39,442 nt of DNA. Origin: an uncultured Ruminococcus sp. (GTDB lineage: Bacteria > Bacillota > Clostridia > Oscillospirales > Ruminococcaceae). The notes under the pieces were generated by a model. It saw only the letters and a list, made by a program, of their open reading frames with translations, had not been told where the DNA came from and made no database searches. Made by a program: the position numbers and the translations under genes. The stretch spans positions 1 to 39,442 of the forward strand of contig NZ_CACWPP010000031.1 of NCBI RefSeq assembly GCF_902762735.1, read 5' to 3'. How positions within the stretch are numbered: position 1 is the stretch's first letter; each line of letters starts with the position of its first letter. Below are positions 33,059 to 39,442 of this stretch, piece by piece.

Positions 33059-33769
33059 ATGAGATTATATACCATCGCCGATCTGCATCTGTCGTTCGGG
33101 GTCGATAAGCCAATGGATATTTTCGGCGGCTGGTACGACCATGTCAACAGGATAGAACAGAACTGGCAGAAAAAGGTCAGACCTGAGGATATTGTCGTGC
33201 TTCCTGGAGACCTGTCATGGGGAATGAATTTTGAGCAGACCGAAAAGGATCTTGAGTTTCTCAATAAACTCAACGGTACTAAGATAATCTCAAAAGGCAA
33301 CCATGATTATTGGTGGAACACGGTGTCGAAGATGCAGAGATTTTTTGATGAAAAAGGCTTCGATACACTGAATATACTGCATAATAACCATTATGCGTTC
33401 GGCGGGATCGGCATCTGCGGTACACGCGGCTGGGTCAATGATAATTCCGAACCTGCCAGCGCCAAAGTTATCGCCAGAGAGGCGATACGGCTGGAGCTTT
33501 CAATAAAGTCAGCGGTAAATGCAGGGCTGAGACCTGTGGTCTTTCTGCATTATCCTCCTGTTTTCGGCGAGAGCAGAAACTTTGAGATACTCGATGTGCT
33601 GTACAAATATGGTATAAAATGGGTGTTTTATGGGCATCTGCACGGTAAAGCTCACAGTTATGCGGTAAATGGTGTCTTTGATGGCATAAATTACCGTTTG
33701 ATCTCAAGTGATTTTTTGCATTTTGACCCATTGGATATTACTGAAATTGTGCAAAGTGACAATTTGTAA
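33059..33769 (+). CDS. Calcineurin-like metallophosphoesterase
   Basis: 236 residues from ATG 33059, with AAAAGGAG nine to ten bases upstream; earlier in-frame starts have no site. Two-metal phosphoesterase motifs are complete: DLHLS near residue 8, GDLSWGM, KGNHDYWW, the His in FLHYPP and the C-terminal GHLHGK. It belongs to a conserved Firmicutes group of small cytoplasmic phosphoesterases whose substrate is unknown. Its own short upstream region (32964-33058) is shared with the divergent DUF1540 gene; I see no clear -35/-10 pair there, only a near-palindrome GGAAGATCTTTCC at 33024-33036. Confidence 0.88.
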   Translation: MRLYTIADLHLSFGVDKPMDIFGGWYDHVNRIEQNWQKKVRPEDIVVLPGDLSWGMNFEQTEKDLEFLNKLNGTKIISKGNHDYWWNTVSKMQRFFDEKGFDTLNILHNNHYAFGGIGICGTRGWVNDNSEPASAKVIAREAIRLELSIKSAVNAGLRPVVFLHYPPVFGESRNFEILDVLYKYGIKWVFYGHLHGKAHSYAVNGVFDGINYRLISSDFLHFDPLDITEIVQSDNL

Positions 33770-33777
33770 AAAAGTAC

Positions 33778-33806
33778 TGGAAATACTGGCAAAAGTATGC
33801 TATAAT
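33778..33806 (+). promoter_or_regulatory. Promoter for tig
   Basis: TATAAT (33801-33806) with TGC extended -10, and a weak -35 TGGAAA (33778-33783) at 17 bases. An extended -10 can compensate for the weak -35. Leader about 30 nt. Confidence 0.6.
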
Positions 33807-33841
33807 ATTAAAGATATATTTTAATTTGGAGGAATTCTAAA

Positions 33842-35122
33842 ATGAGTTTAAAGGCTACAAATAATGTTGGAACTAACAGCTATGAGCTGGAGATCGAGAT
33901 ACCCGCTAAGGATTTTGAGGAGGCTCTTCAGAAGGCATACCTCAGAGCAAGAAAGAACATTTCCATGCCCGGTTTCCGTAAGGGCAAAGCTCCCAGAAAG
34001 CTGATCGAGAAGGAGTACGGCGAGGAAGTATTCTATGAGGATGCTGTAAATATGCTGTATGCGCCTGTTGTTAACGGTGCTATCGACGAGTCGGGTCTTG
34101 ACCTTGTCTGCCAGCCTGAGATCGAAGTAGTTGCTATCAGCAAGGAAGATGGCGTTCAGCTGAAGGCTAAGTGTACCACCAGACCTGAGGTAGAAGTTAA
34201 GGACTACAAGGGTATAGAGGTTGAAAAAGTTGTCAATGATGTAACTGATGAAGATGTTCAGAAGAAGCTCGACGAACTGAGAGAGAAGAATGTCAGGATC
34301 GTAACTGTTGATGACAGGGCTGCTGAGAAAGGCGATACAGTAAAGATCGACTTCGAGGGCTTTAAGGACGATGTTGCTTTTGAAGGCGGCAAGGCTGAGG
34401 ACTTTGATCTTGAGCTGGGCAGCGGTCAGTTCATCCCCGGTTTTGAGGATCAGATCGTTGGTCACAGTGTTGGCGAGTCTTTCGACATAAATGTTACTTT
34501 CCCTGAGGAGTATCAGGTGAAGGATCTTGCAGGCGCACCCGCAGTATTCAAGATCAACCTGAAGAGCATCTCCAAGAAAGAACTGCCTGAGCTTGATGAT
34601 GATATGGTAAAGGATTCCACTGATTTCGAGACAGTTGATGAGTATAAGGCTGATGTTAAGGCTAAGCTGGTAGAAGCTGCTGAGAAGGCTGCTGATGCTA
34701 AGGTAGAGGGCGACATCTTCGATAAAGTTATCGAGAACATGACTGCTGAGATACCTGATGTTATGTATGATAACAGAGTAAACGAGATGGTTGCTGAGCT
34801 GGAGCAGAGAATGGCTCCTCAGGGCATTTCTCTGGATATGTACATGCAGTTCACAGGTCAGACTATCGACACCATCAAGAAGGGCTATGCTGAGCAGGCC
34901 GAGAAGCAGGTCAAGCTGAGACTTGCGCTTGAGAAGATCGCTGAGATCGAGAATGTTACTGTAAGTGATGAGGAGCTTGAGGAAGAGTTCAAGAATCTGT
35001 CTGAGACATATAAGATGGACGTTGACCAGATCAAGAACCTGATCCCGGCTGAAAATCTGAAGATGGATCTGTCTGTCGGCAAGGCAGTTGATCTTATCAA
35101 GGAGTCTGCTGTTATCAAGTAA
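33842..35122 (+). CDS. tig: Trigger factor, ribosome-associated chaperone and prolyl isomerase
   Basis: 426 residues. ATG follows TTTGGAGGAATT. The N-terminal ribosome-binding domain has the signature [17 protein letters not shown] around residue 45, which docks on L23. The FKBP-type isomerase domain (about 155-245) has [11 protein letters not shown] and [16 protein letters not shown]. The C-terminal helical arms complete the chaperone cradle. It assists folding of nascent chains and is the first gene of tig-clpP-clpX, a widely conserved order. Codon bias is strong, as for other highly expressed genes here. Confidence 0.97.
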   Translation: MSLKATNNVGTNSYELEIEIPAKDFEEALQKAYLRARKNISMPGFRKGKAPRKLIEKEYGEEVFYEDAVNMLYAPVVNGAIDESGLDLVCQPEIEVVAISKEDGVQLKAKCTTRPEVEVKDYKGIEVEKVVNDVTDEDVQKKLDELREKNVRIVTVDDRAAEKGDTVKIDFEGFKDDVAFEGGKAEDFDLELGSGQFIPGFEDQIVGHSVGESFDINVTFPEEYQVKDLAGAPAVFKINLKSISKKELPELDDDMVKDSTDFETVDEYKADVKAKLVEAAEKAADAKVEGDIFDKVIENMTAEIPDVMYDNRVNEMVAELEQRMAPQGISLDMYMQFTGQTIDTIKKGYAEQAEKQVKLRLALEKIAEIENVTVSDEELEEEFKNLSETYKMDVDQIKNLIPAENLKMDLSVGKAVDLIKESAVIK

Positions 35123-35208
35123 GAAACATATCGCCTGCATTCGTCGTCATGCAAATGTGGACGGCTTTTGCGGGCGAATACTTATATTATAGTTTAGGAG
35201 GCATTTTT

Positions 35209-35799
35209 ATGGCACTTGTACCTTATGTAGTAGAACAGACCAGCAGGGGAGAGCGCAGCATGGATATATTCTCCCGTCTGCTCAATGACAGGATCATAAT
35301 GCTCTGCGAGCCTATTGACGATCATGTTGCCAGTCTCGTTACTGCCCAGCTGCTTTTTCTGGAAAGTCAGGATCCTGAAAAAGACATAGATCTCTATATC
35401 AACAGTCCCGGCGGATCGGTCACTGCGGGAATGGCAATTTATGATACTATGAATTATATCAAATGCGATGTCAACACGATCTGTATCGGCATGGCTGCTT
35501 CTATGGGCGCGTTCCTGCTTTCATGCGGAACTAAGGGCAAGCGTTTCTCTCTGCCTAACAGTGAGATAATGATTCATCAGCCACTTATTGGCGGCGGTGG
35601 TATTTCAGGTCAGTGTACTGATGTCAAGATACACTCCGATCATCTGGTCGCTACCAGAGAAAAGCTCAATAGGATACTTGCTGAAAATACAGGCAAGAGT
35701 ATCGAGCAGATCGCCATAGATACCGAGCGCGATAATTATCTTACTGCGCAGGAGGCTATGGAATACGGCCTTATCGACAAGGTAATTTCAAAAAGATAG
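35209..35799 (+). CDS. clpP: ATP-dependent Clp protease proteolytic subunit
   Basis: 196 residues from ATG 35209, eight bases after TAGGAGG; the frame stays open upstream but without a site. ClpP forms two stacked heptamers. Catalytic triad: Ser98 in GMAASMGAF, His123 in MIHQPL, and Asp171 in [29 protein letters not shown] is the usual N-terminus of the processed type, with a very short pro-segment. The 86 bases between tig and clpP contain an AT-rich TATATTATAG but no good -35; transcription may come from tig. Partner ClpX follows 12 bases on. Confidence 0.97.
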   Translation: MALVPYVVEQTSRGERSMDIFSRLLNDRIIMLCEPIDDHVASLVTAQLLFLESQDPEKDIDLYINSPGGSVTAGMAIYDTMNYIKCDVNTICIGMAASMGAFLLSCGTKGKRFSLPNSEIMIHQPLIGGGGISGQCTDVKIHSDHLVATREKLNRILAENTGKSIEQIAIDTERDNYLTAQEAMEYGLIDKVISKR

Positions 35800-35811
35800 G
35801 TTGTGAGCTAG

Positions 35812-37086
35812 ATGGCTAATGATACACTCAAAAGATGCCTTTTTTGCGGAAAAGCTGAAAATAAAGTAAGAAATATGTTTTCGGCGGGCAATAATCACAT
35901 TTGTGATGAATGTGTGCTTTTTTGCTATGACATTTTAGAAGAGCAGGGAAGTGTTTCGCCGAGAGTCAAGATGGCTGAAAAGTCTCCGAAAAAAACGAAG
36001 AACATTCCTGCTGATGACGGTATCACTCTGAAAAAGCCTGCTGAGATCAAGGCTGTGCTTGATGAGTATGTTGTGGGTCAGGACGAAGCTAAGATAGCAC
36101 TTTCTGTTGCAGTCTACAATCACTACAAGCGTATTCTGACACTTGATGATGATTTTGACGATGTTGAGATACAGAAGAGCAACGTGCTTCTGCTGGGTCC
36201 GACAGGAACGGGTAAGACTCTGTTAGCTCAGACGCTTGCAAGACTGCTGAATGTGCCTTTCGCTATCGCTGATGCGACAACTCTTACTGAGGCGGGTTAT
36301 GTCGGCGATGACGTGGAGAATGTTCTGACAAGGCTCATACAGGCAGCTAACTACAATGTTGAAGAGGCTTCGCACGGCATAATCTACATTGATGAGATAG
36401 ATAAGATCGCCAGAAAATCTGAGAATACCTCAATCACACGTGATGTCAGCGGTGAGGGCGTACAGCAGGCACTGCTGAAGATCGTCGAGGGCACTGTTTC
36501 CAATGTTCCTCCGCAGGGCGGCAGAAAACACCCTCATCAGGAATTCATACAGATCGACACTAAAAATATCCTGTTCATCTGCGGCGGTGCTTTTGACGGA
36601 CTGGAAGCTGTTATCAAGAAGCGCACCGATTCTTCTTCGATGGGCTTTGGCGGCACTGTTAAGAACAAGTCATCTGACTTTAACGTGCTGAAAAAGGTCG
36701 TTCCTCACGATCTTGTCAAGTTCGGCATCGTGCCCGAGCTTGTTGGTCGTCTGCCTGTTATCACAGTTCTTGATGAGCTGGATGAAAATGCACTCTGCAA
36801 GATACTGACCGAGCCTAAGAACTCGCTCATCAAGCAGTACACCAAGCTGTTCAGGCTTGATGATATTGATTTTGAGGTCACTCCCGAAGCTCTCACTGAG
36901 ATAGCTAAGGTGACTATTGAGCAGAAAACAGGTGCAAGAGGTCTGCGTTCCGTGGTTGAGAGGATACTTACTAAGCTCATGTTTGAGGCGCCTTCTGACA
37001 GCACTATCAAATGCATCAGGATCACTGCTGACTGTGTCAGAAACGGTGCAGAACCTGAGATCATCAGGGATAAGGATACAGTCTGA
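35812..37086 (+). CDS. clpX: ATP-dependent Clp protease ATP-binding subunit ClpX
   Basis: 424 residues. ATG 35812 has only a weak site (GGTTGTGAG), consistent with coupling to clpP. The N-terminal zinc-binding domain has Cys9, Cys12, Cys31 and Cys34. The AAA+ module shows [12 protein letters not shown] (Walker A), [11 protein letters not shown] (Walker B), the pore loop GYVGDDVE and the sensor GARGLRSV. The IGF-type loop that docks on ClpP appears as MGFGG. ClpX unfolds tagged substrates and feeds them to ClpP. A strong terminator follows. Confidence 0.97.
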   Translation: MANDTLKRCLFCGKAENKVRNMFSAGNNHICDECVLFCYDILEEQGSVSPRVKMAEKSPKKTKNIPADDGITLKKPAEIKAVLDEYVVGQDEAKIALSVAVYNHYKRILTLDDDFDDVEIQKSNVLLLGPTGTGKTLLAQTLARLLNVPFAIADATTLTEAGYVGDDVENVLTRLIQAANYNVEEASHGIIYIDEIDKIARKSENTSITRDVSGEGVQQALLKIVEGTVSNVPPQGGRKHPHQEFIQIDTKNILFICGGAFDGLEAVIKKRTDSSSMGFGGTVKNKSSDFNVLKKVVPHDLVKFGIVPELVGRLPVITVLDELDENALCKILTEPKNSLIKQYTKLFRLDDIDFEVTPEALTEIAKVTIEQKTGARGLRSVVERILTKLMFEAPSDSTIKCIRITADCVRNGAEPEIIRDKDTV

Positions 37087-37101
37087 ATCATATATATCCA
37101 A

Positions 37102-37136
37102 AGATCTCCGTACTTTTTGTACGGAGGTCTTTTTTT
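37102..37136 (+). terminator. Rho-independent terminator after clpX
   Basis: AGATCTCCGTAC pairs with GTACGGAGGTCT (one G-T pair) around five Ts, followed by a T run to 37136. It closes the tig-clpP-clpX operon. Confidence 0.92.
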
Positions 37137-37392
37137 GTCCCGAAATCACTTGGAAGTTTGTGTCTTTTATATATTTTTTTATGACTATCCCTTTAGCACA
37201 CCACTGCAAAATACCTTTATCAATGAGGAAAAACTGAGTTGATGTTATCTTTCCCCCGCCGCAGGCGGGGGAAAATAACATCGTTTATTTTGGTATATCA
37301 GCGGGATAATCACATATTTTTTTATCCGGCATATCATTTAACTGCATGTGACTGCATATTATTTATTAAGGACAAGCAAAGGAGTGGTTTGA
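37137..37392. other. Gene-free region between clpX and spoIIIAA
   Basis: Together with the clpX terminator this is a 306-base stretch without a gene. It is AT-rich and holds the GC-rich palindrome at 37241-37282. Near the 3' end are two ACTGCAT repeats and CATATTAT (about 37355-37365), a loose match to a sigma-E -10, but I could not find a -35 at the right distance. A ribosome binding site AAAGGAG lies at 37378-37384. I see no RNA gene in it. Confidence 0.6.
37241..37282. repeat. GC-rich palindromic repeat, copy 1
   Basis: Left arm 37241-37260 and right arm 37264-37282 pair with one bulged base around a GCA loop. The core TTTCCCCCGCC / GGCGGGGGAAA is shared with copy 2 at 39358-39392. The sequence after it (ATTTTGGTATATCAGC at 37287-37302) also resembles that after copy 2, so it is a repeat family member and not only a terminator. 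Confidence 0.8.
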
Positions 37393-38277
37393 GTGGAGGC
37401 AGGAAAAGGTCTTGACAGTGCGATGAAACTTCTGCCTTGCCGTATCGCTGACAGCATTCGTGTGTGCGGCATCGTTTTTTATGAGATAAGACTTCGTGCA
37501 GGCAGACCTGTCACGCTGACAACTCGTGATGGGTATTGCTGTATTGACAGGTGCATCGTCACAAGTGCTGACATCGAAACGGTTATAACTCGCGCTATGA
37601 GAAACTCGGTACACAGTTGTGCAGAGCAGCTCCGTGCAGGATATGTCAGCTATGAGAATGGCTGCCGAGTTGGTTTTTCAGGCACTTATGCTGCAAGCGA
37701 AGGCGCTGTTACAAATATAAAAGTGATAAACTCGGTCTGTATTCGTGTGCCGCGCGAGGTCAGGGGCTGTGCAGATGGCATCTTTCAGAAATGCCTGTCT
37801 GTAAGGCCGTCATCAGTTCTGCTTTTTGGCGCTCCGTCATCGGGCAAGACTACATATCTGCGTGATCTGGCAAGAATATGCGGTCAGCATTACAGGACGG
37901 CACTTATTGATGAGAGGGGTGAGCTTGCTTCTGTTTCGATGGGAATGCCTATGAATGATGTCGGCATGCTGACTGATGTATTTGACAGATACCCTCGCAA
38001 AACAGCGATAGAGACAGCGATCCGTGTTATGTCGCCGCAGATCGTCGTGTGTGACGAGATAGGTTCTTATGAAGATGCTGCATCGTTGAGTTATGCGCTG
38101 AACTCAGGTGTGAAGCTGATATGTACCTGCCACTGTGATGATCGGGAAGAGCTTTTTTCAAAAGAAAACATCGGCACACTGTTAAGCGCAGGGATATTTG
38201 AGCATATAGTTCACATTGAAAAATGCGGTGTTGTCGATATAAGCGGAAGTAAACTGCTGCCATGCTTAAATTCATAG
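37393..38277 (+). CDS. spoIIIAA: Stage III sporulation protein AA, ATPase
   Basis: 294 residues from GTG 37393, with AAAGGAG eight bases upstream. It is a secretion-type ATPase that works with the SpoIIIA-SpoIIQ channel between mother cell and forespore. The P-loop is FGAPSSGKTTYL (146-153). IDERGELASVS, GMPMNDVG, TDVFDRYPRKTAIETAIRVMSPQ and VVCDEIG (Walker B) are typical. The N-terminal EIRLRAGRPVTL and GYVSYENGCRVGFSG are also family features. It overlaps the next gene by 16 bases, so spoIIIAA-AD form one operon. In B. subtilis it is under sigma-E; the promoter here is not clear. Confidence 0.93.
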   Translation: MEAGKGLDSAMKLLPCRIADSIRVCGIVFYEIRLRAGRPVTLTTRDGYCCIDRCIVTSADIETVITRAMRNSVHSCAEQLRAGYVSYENGCRVGFSGTYAASEGAVTNIKVINSVCIRVPREVRGCADGIFQKCLSVRPSSVLLFGAPSSGKTTYLRDLARICGQHYRTALIDERGELASVSMGMPMNDVGMLTDVFDRYPRKTAIETAIRVMSPQIVVCDEIGSYEDAASLSYALNSGVKLICTCHCDDREELFSKENIGTLLSAGIFEHIVHIEKCGVVDISGSKLLPCLNS

Positions 38278-38735
38278 GTGCTGTTTTTATTGTTGCGGCA
38301 GGCAGCTTTATGGGCGAACTGGAAACAGCTAAGCTCAGAAAACGCGAAAAACAGCTTACAGAACTGCTGGAACTTGTGGGGTGTATCGAGCTTTATCTTT
38401 CAGCTTACAGTCTCTCCACAGAAGAGCTTTTTTCTTTTCTTGCATCAAAGCACGGTGATTATTACAGCTGTTTTGAGACAAGCGGTGCTGACCTGACATC
38501 TGAGGTGTCGCAAAAGATACGTGCAAGCAGTCTTGAAATGAAAGATGAACTTGCGGATCATATCGCAGAATTCGGCAGGACAACTCTTGATGGTCAGTTA
38601 AAAAAGACTTCCATGCTGAGATGCATAGTCTCAGATGCTTTGCATTCAGCAGGAGATATACGTGAGAAAAATACAAGATTATACAGAGCCGCAGGCTTTT
38701 CATTCGGGCTTCTGACAGCTATGCTGCTCATCTAG
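38262..38735 (+). CDS. spoIIIAB: Stage III sporulation protein AB
   Basis: 157 residues. ATG is inside the end of spoIIIAA. An N-terminal membrane helix (FIGAVFIVAAGSFMG), a long helical middle (KLRKREKQLTELLELV) and a C-terminal helix (AGFSFGLLTAMLLI) fit SpoIIIAB, which resembles a type II secretion GspF-like membrane component. The stop TAG lies directly before the spoIIIAC ribosome binding site. The call rests on position, size and topology plus the GxxxGxxxAxxLxxR-like N-terminus. Confidence 0.88.
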   Translation: MLKFIGAVFIVAAGSFMGELETAKLRKREKQLTELLELVGCIELYLSAYSLSTEELFSFLASKHGDYYSCFETSGADLTSEVSQKIRASSLEMKDELADHIAEFGRTTLDGQLKKTSMLRCIVSDALHSAGDIREKNTRLYRAAGFSFGLLTAMLLI

Positions 38736-38744
38736 GTGAAAATA

Positions 38745-38942
38745 ATGGATATAGATCTTATCTTTAAAATTGCAGCAGTCGGTATCATCGTCGCTGTACT
38801 CAATCAACTGCTTAAACGTGCTGAACGTGATGAACAAGCTATGATGACCACACTTGCGGGTCTGGTCGTGGTGCTTATGATGGTAGTAAGCAAGATAGGT
38901 GAGCTGTTTGAGACTATAAAGAGCATTTTCGGACTTTATTGA
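38745..38942 (+). CDS. spoIIIAC: Stage III sporulation protein AC
   Basis: 65 residues from ATG 38745, with AGGTGA at 38733-38738; the upstream in-frame GTG at 38736 lies in that site. MDIDLIFKIAAVGIIVAVLNQLLK aligns with the usual SpoIIIAC start (about 68 residues in B. subtilis). Two membrane helices are separated by a charged loop (KRAERDEQA). It is a small membrane subunit of the SpoIIIA channel. The stop overlaps the start of spoIIIAD (TGATG). Confidence 0.92.
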   Translation: MDIDLIFKIAAVGIIVAVLNQLLKRAERDEQAMMTTLAGLVVVLMMVVSKIGELFETIKSIFGLY

Positions 38943-39328
38943 TGGATATTGTTGTTATCTGTGCATTTTCTGTCATCTCGGTATTTGTATGCAAGTCGAT
39001 AGAGAATGACGCGCGTGAGATAAAGCTCCTTATAGTTATCACGGCGGCTGTTATCATTTTTTGCAGGACTGCGGGCTCGCTGAATGCTGTTATCGCGGAG
39101 ATAAGGTCGCTGTTTGCACAGGGCGATACCGATCCGCAGTATGTTAAGATATTGCTCAAATCGCTCGGTATATGCTATATAACCGATTTTGCTGTCGGTG
39201 TCTGCCGTGACAGCGGAGAAAACACATTAGCTTCACAAACACAGCTTGCCGGCAAGGCGGCACTGCTGATAACAGCCCTGCCAATGCTGGAAGCGCTGAT
39301 AGGTGTGATAAAGACGCTGCTGGTATGA
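38942..39328 (+). CDS. spoIIIAD: Stage III sporulation protein AD
   Basis: 128 residues from ATG 38942, which shares a base with the spoIIIAC stop. Several membrane helices (IVVICAFSVISVFVC, LLIVITAAVIIFC, the last near LLITALPMLEALIGVI) and the central YVKILLKSLGICYITDFAVGVCRDSGENTLASQ-type region, the most conserved part of the family, identify it. It is followed by GAGGAT and an ATG at 39338, exactly where spoIIIAE should start, but the palindromic repeat lies there. Confidence 0.92.
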   Translation: MDIVVICAFSVISVFVCKSIENDAREIKLLIVITAAVIIFCRTAGSLNAVIAEIRSLFAQGDTDPQYVKILLKSLGICYITDFAVGVCRDSGENTLASQTQLAGKAALLITALPMLEALIGVIKTLLV

Positions 39329-39337
39329 GGATAAAAA

Positions 39338-39442
39338 ATGAAACCCAATTTGGTTGTGTATTGTTCCCCCGCCGAAGGCGGGGGAACAATACGAAAGAAC
39401 AGCCATTTTGTATCATCAGCAATACACATCAAAATTGGGAGA
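39338..39442 (+). CDS. Possible spoIIIAE start overrun by a palindromic repeat, partial
   Basis: ATG 39338 follows TGAGGAT with good spacing and sits ten bases after spoIIIAD, the expected place for spoIIIAE. The frame stays open to the window end (35 codons), but the translation (MKPNLVVYCSPAEGGGTI...) is that of the repeat and not the hydrophobic signal-like N-terminus of SpoIIIAE. Either the repeat was inserted after codon two, extending or disrupting the gene, or the true start is downstream of the window. Confidence 0.3.
   Translation, partial: MKPNLVVYCSPAEGGGTIRKNSHFVSSAIHIKIGR
39344..39439. repeat. GC-rich palindromic repeat, copy 2, nested inverted repeats
   Basis: The inner palindrome is perfect: GTATTGTTCCCCCGCC (39358-39373), loop GAA, GGCGGGGGAACAATAC (39377-39392). 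An outer pair, 39344-39362 and 39421-39439, matches at 17 of 19 positions, enclosing a 96-base element. The 3' part contains ATTTTGTATCATCAGC (39405-39420), similar to the sequence behind copy 1. It begins six bases into a candidate spoIIIAE reading frame. Confidence 0.8.

Noticed and set aside
33848-35140. A 430-codon open frame on the - strand opposite tig
   Set aside because: It mirrors the codon bias of trigger factor (few stop complements in highly biased genes). It has no ribosome binding site or recognisable motif, while tig on the + strand is unmistakable.
35123-35208. Separate promoter or leader for clpP
   Set aside because: There is a TATATTATAG but no convincing -35 within 15-19 bases, and the imperfect GC-rich pairing is weak. 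No CtsR-type tandem heptamer was seen.
37350-37370. Sigma-E promoter for spoIIIAA
   Set aside because: CATATTAT loosely resembles a sigma-E -10, but no -35 element fits at the required distance. Left as a remark in the intergenic entry.

Overview
The window reads as chromosomal DNA from a Gram-positive anaerobe of the Clostridia, most like Ruminococcus (Oscillospiraceae). That is an inference from protein flavour: a GH2 glycosidase and a carbohydrate-type esterase, HemZ, a MetH with its reactivation domain on a separate protein, AddAB instead of RecBCD, the rplS-lepB-rbgA-rnhB-yraN order and a spoIIIA cluster. Nearly everything is on the + strand and tightly packed. Only two short genes lie on the - strand. 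I see no rRNA, tRNA, CRISPR array, prophage or full-size insertion sequence.

Layout. 1-4570: the 3' part of a GH2 glycosidase, then an operon with its own promoter at 1953-1982. It holds a membrane-anchored protein resembling a VanY-type (M15) peptidase that has lost its zinc ligands, a BD-FAE-like esterase, and a small gene that looks split by a palindromic, MITE-like element. A terminator closes it at 4538-4570. 4628-5695: a stand-alone P-loop ATPase of the PRK06851 type. 5790-13739: recJ, relA/spoT, an MBL-fold hydrolase, hemZ and an RlmD/TrmA-type rRNA methyltransferase, closely spaced or overlapping between one promoter and one terminator. 13797-14102 (-): an orphan 101-residue gene with a good promoter. 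14223-17324: the MetH reactivation-domain protein and metH, followed by a structured hairpin and a 77-residue ORF. 17646-24800: addB-addA. 24801-27411: a fused-type radical SAM protein and its DUF2344 partner. 27419-27974: rplS behind a structured leader that is probably the L19 autoregulatory leader. 28031-32759: two tandem signal peptidases I, rbgA, rnhB, yraN, thrC. 32790-33769: a DUF1540 Cys-rich protein (-) divergent from a metallophosphoesterase (+). 33778-37136: tig-clpP-clpX, the classic chaperone/protease cluster. 37393-39328: spoIIIAA-AB-AC-AD, with related GC-rich palindromes on both sides, the second lying exactly where spoIIIAE should begin.

Most genes are ordinary core functions: stringent response, recombination and repair, one-carbon metabolism, secretion, ribosome assembly, proteostasis. 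The less ordinary signals are the degenerate M15-like protein, the gene split by a hairpin element, the GC-rich palindrome family flanking the spoIIIA genes, the hairpin that buries the ribosome binding site of the 77-residue ORF after metH, and an AddB without a normal P-loop. I did not find a convincing wholly new multi-gene system.
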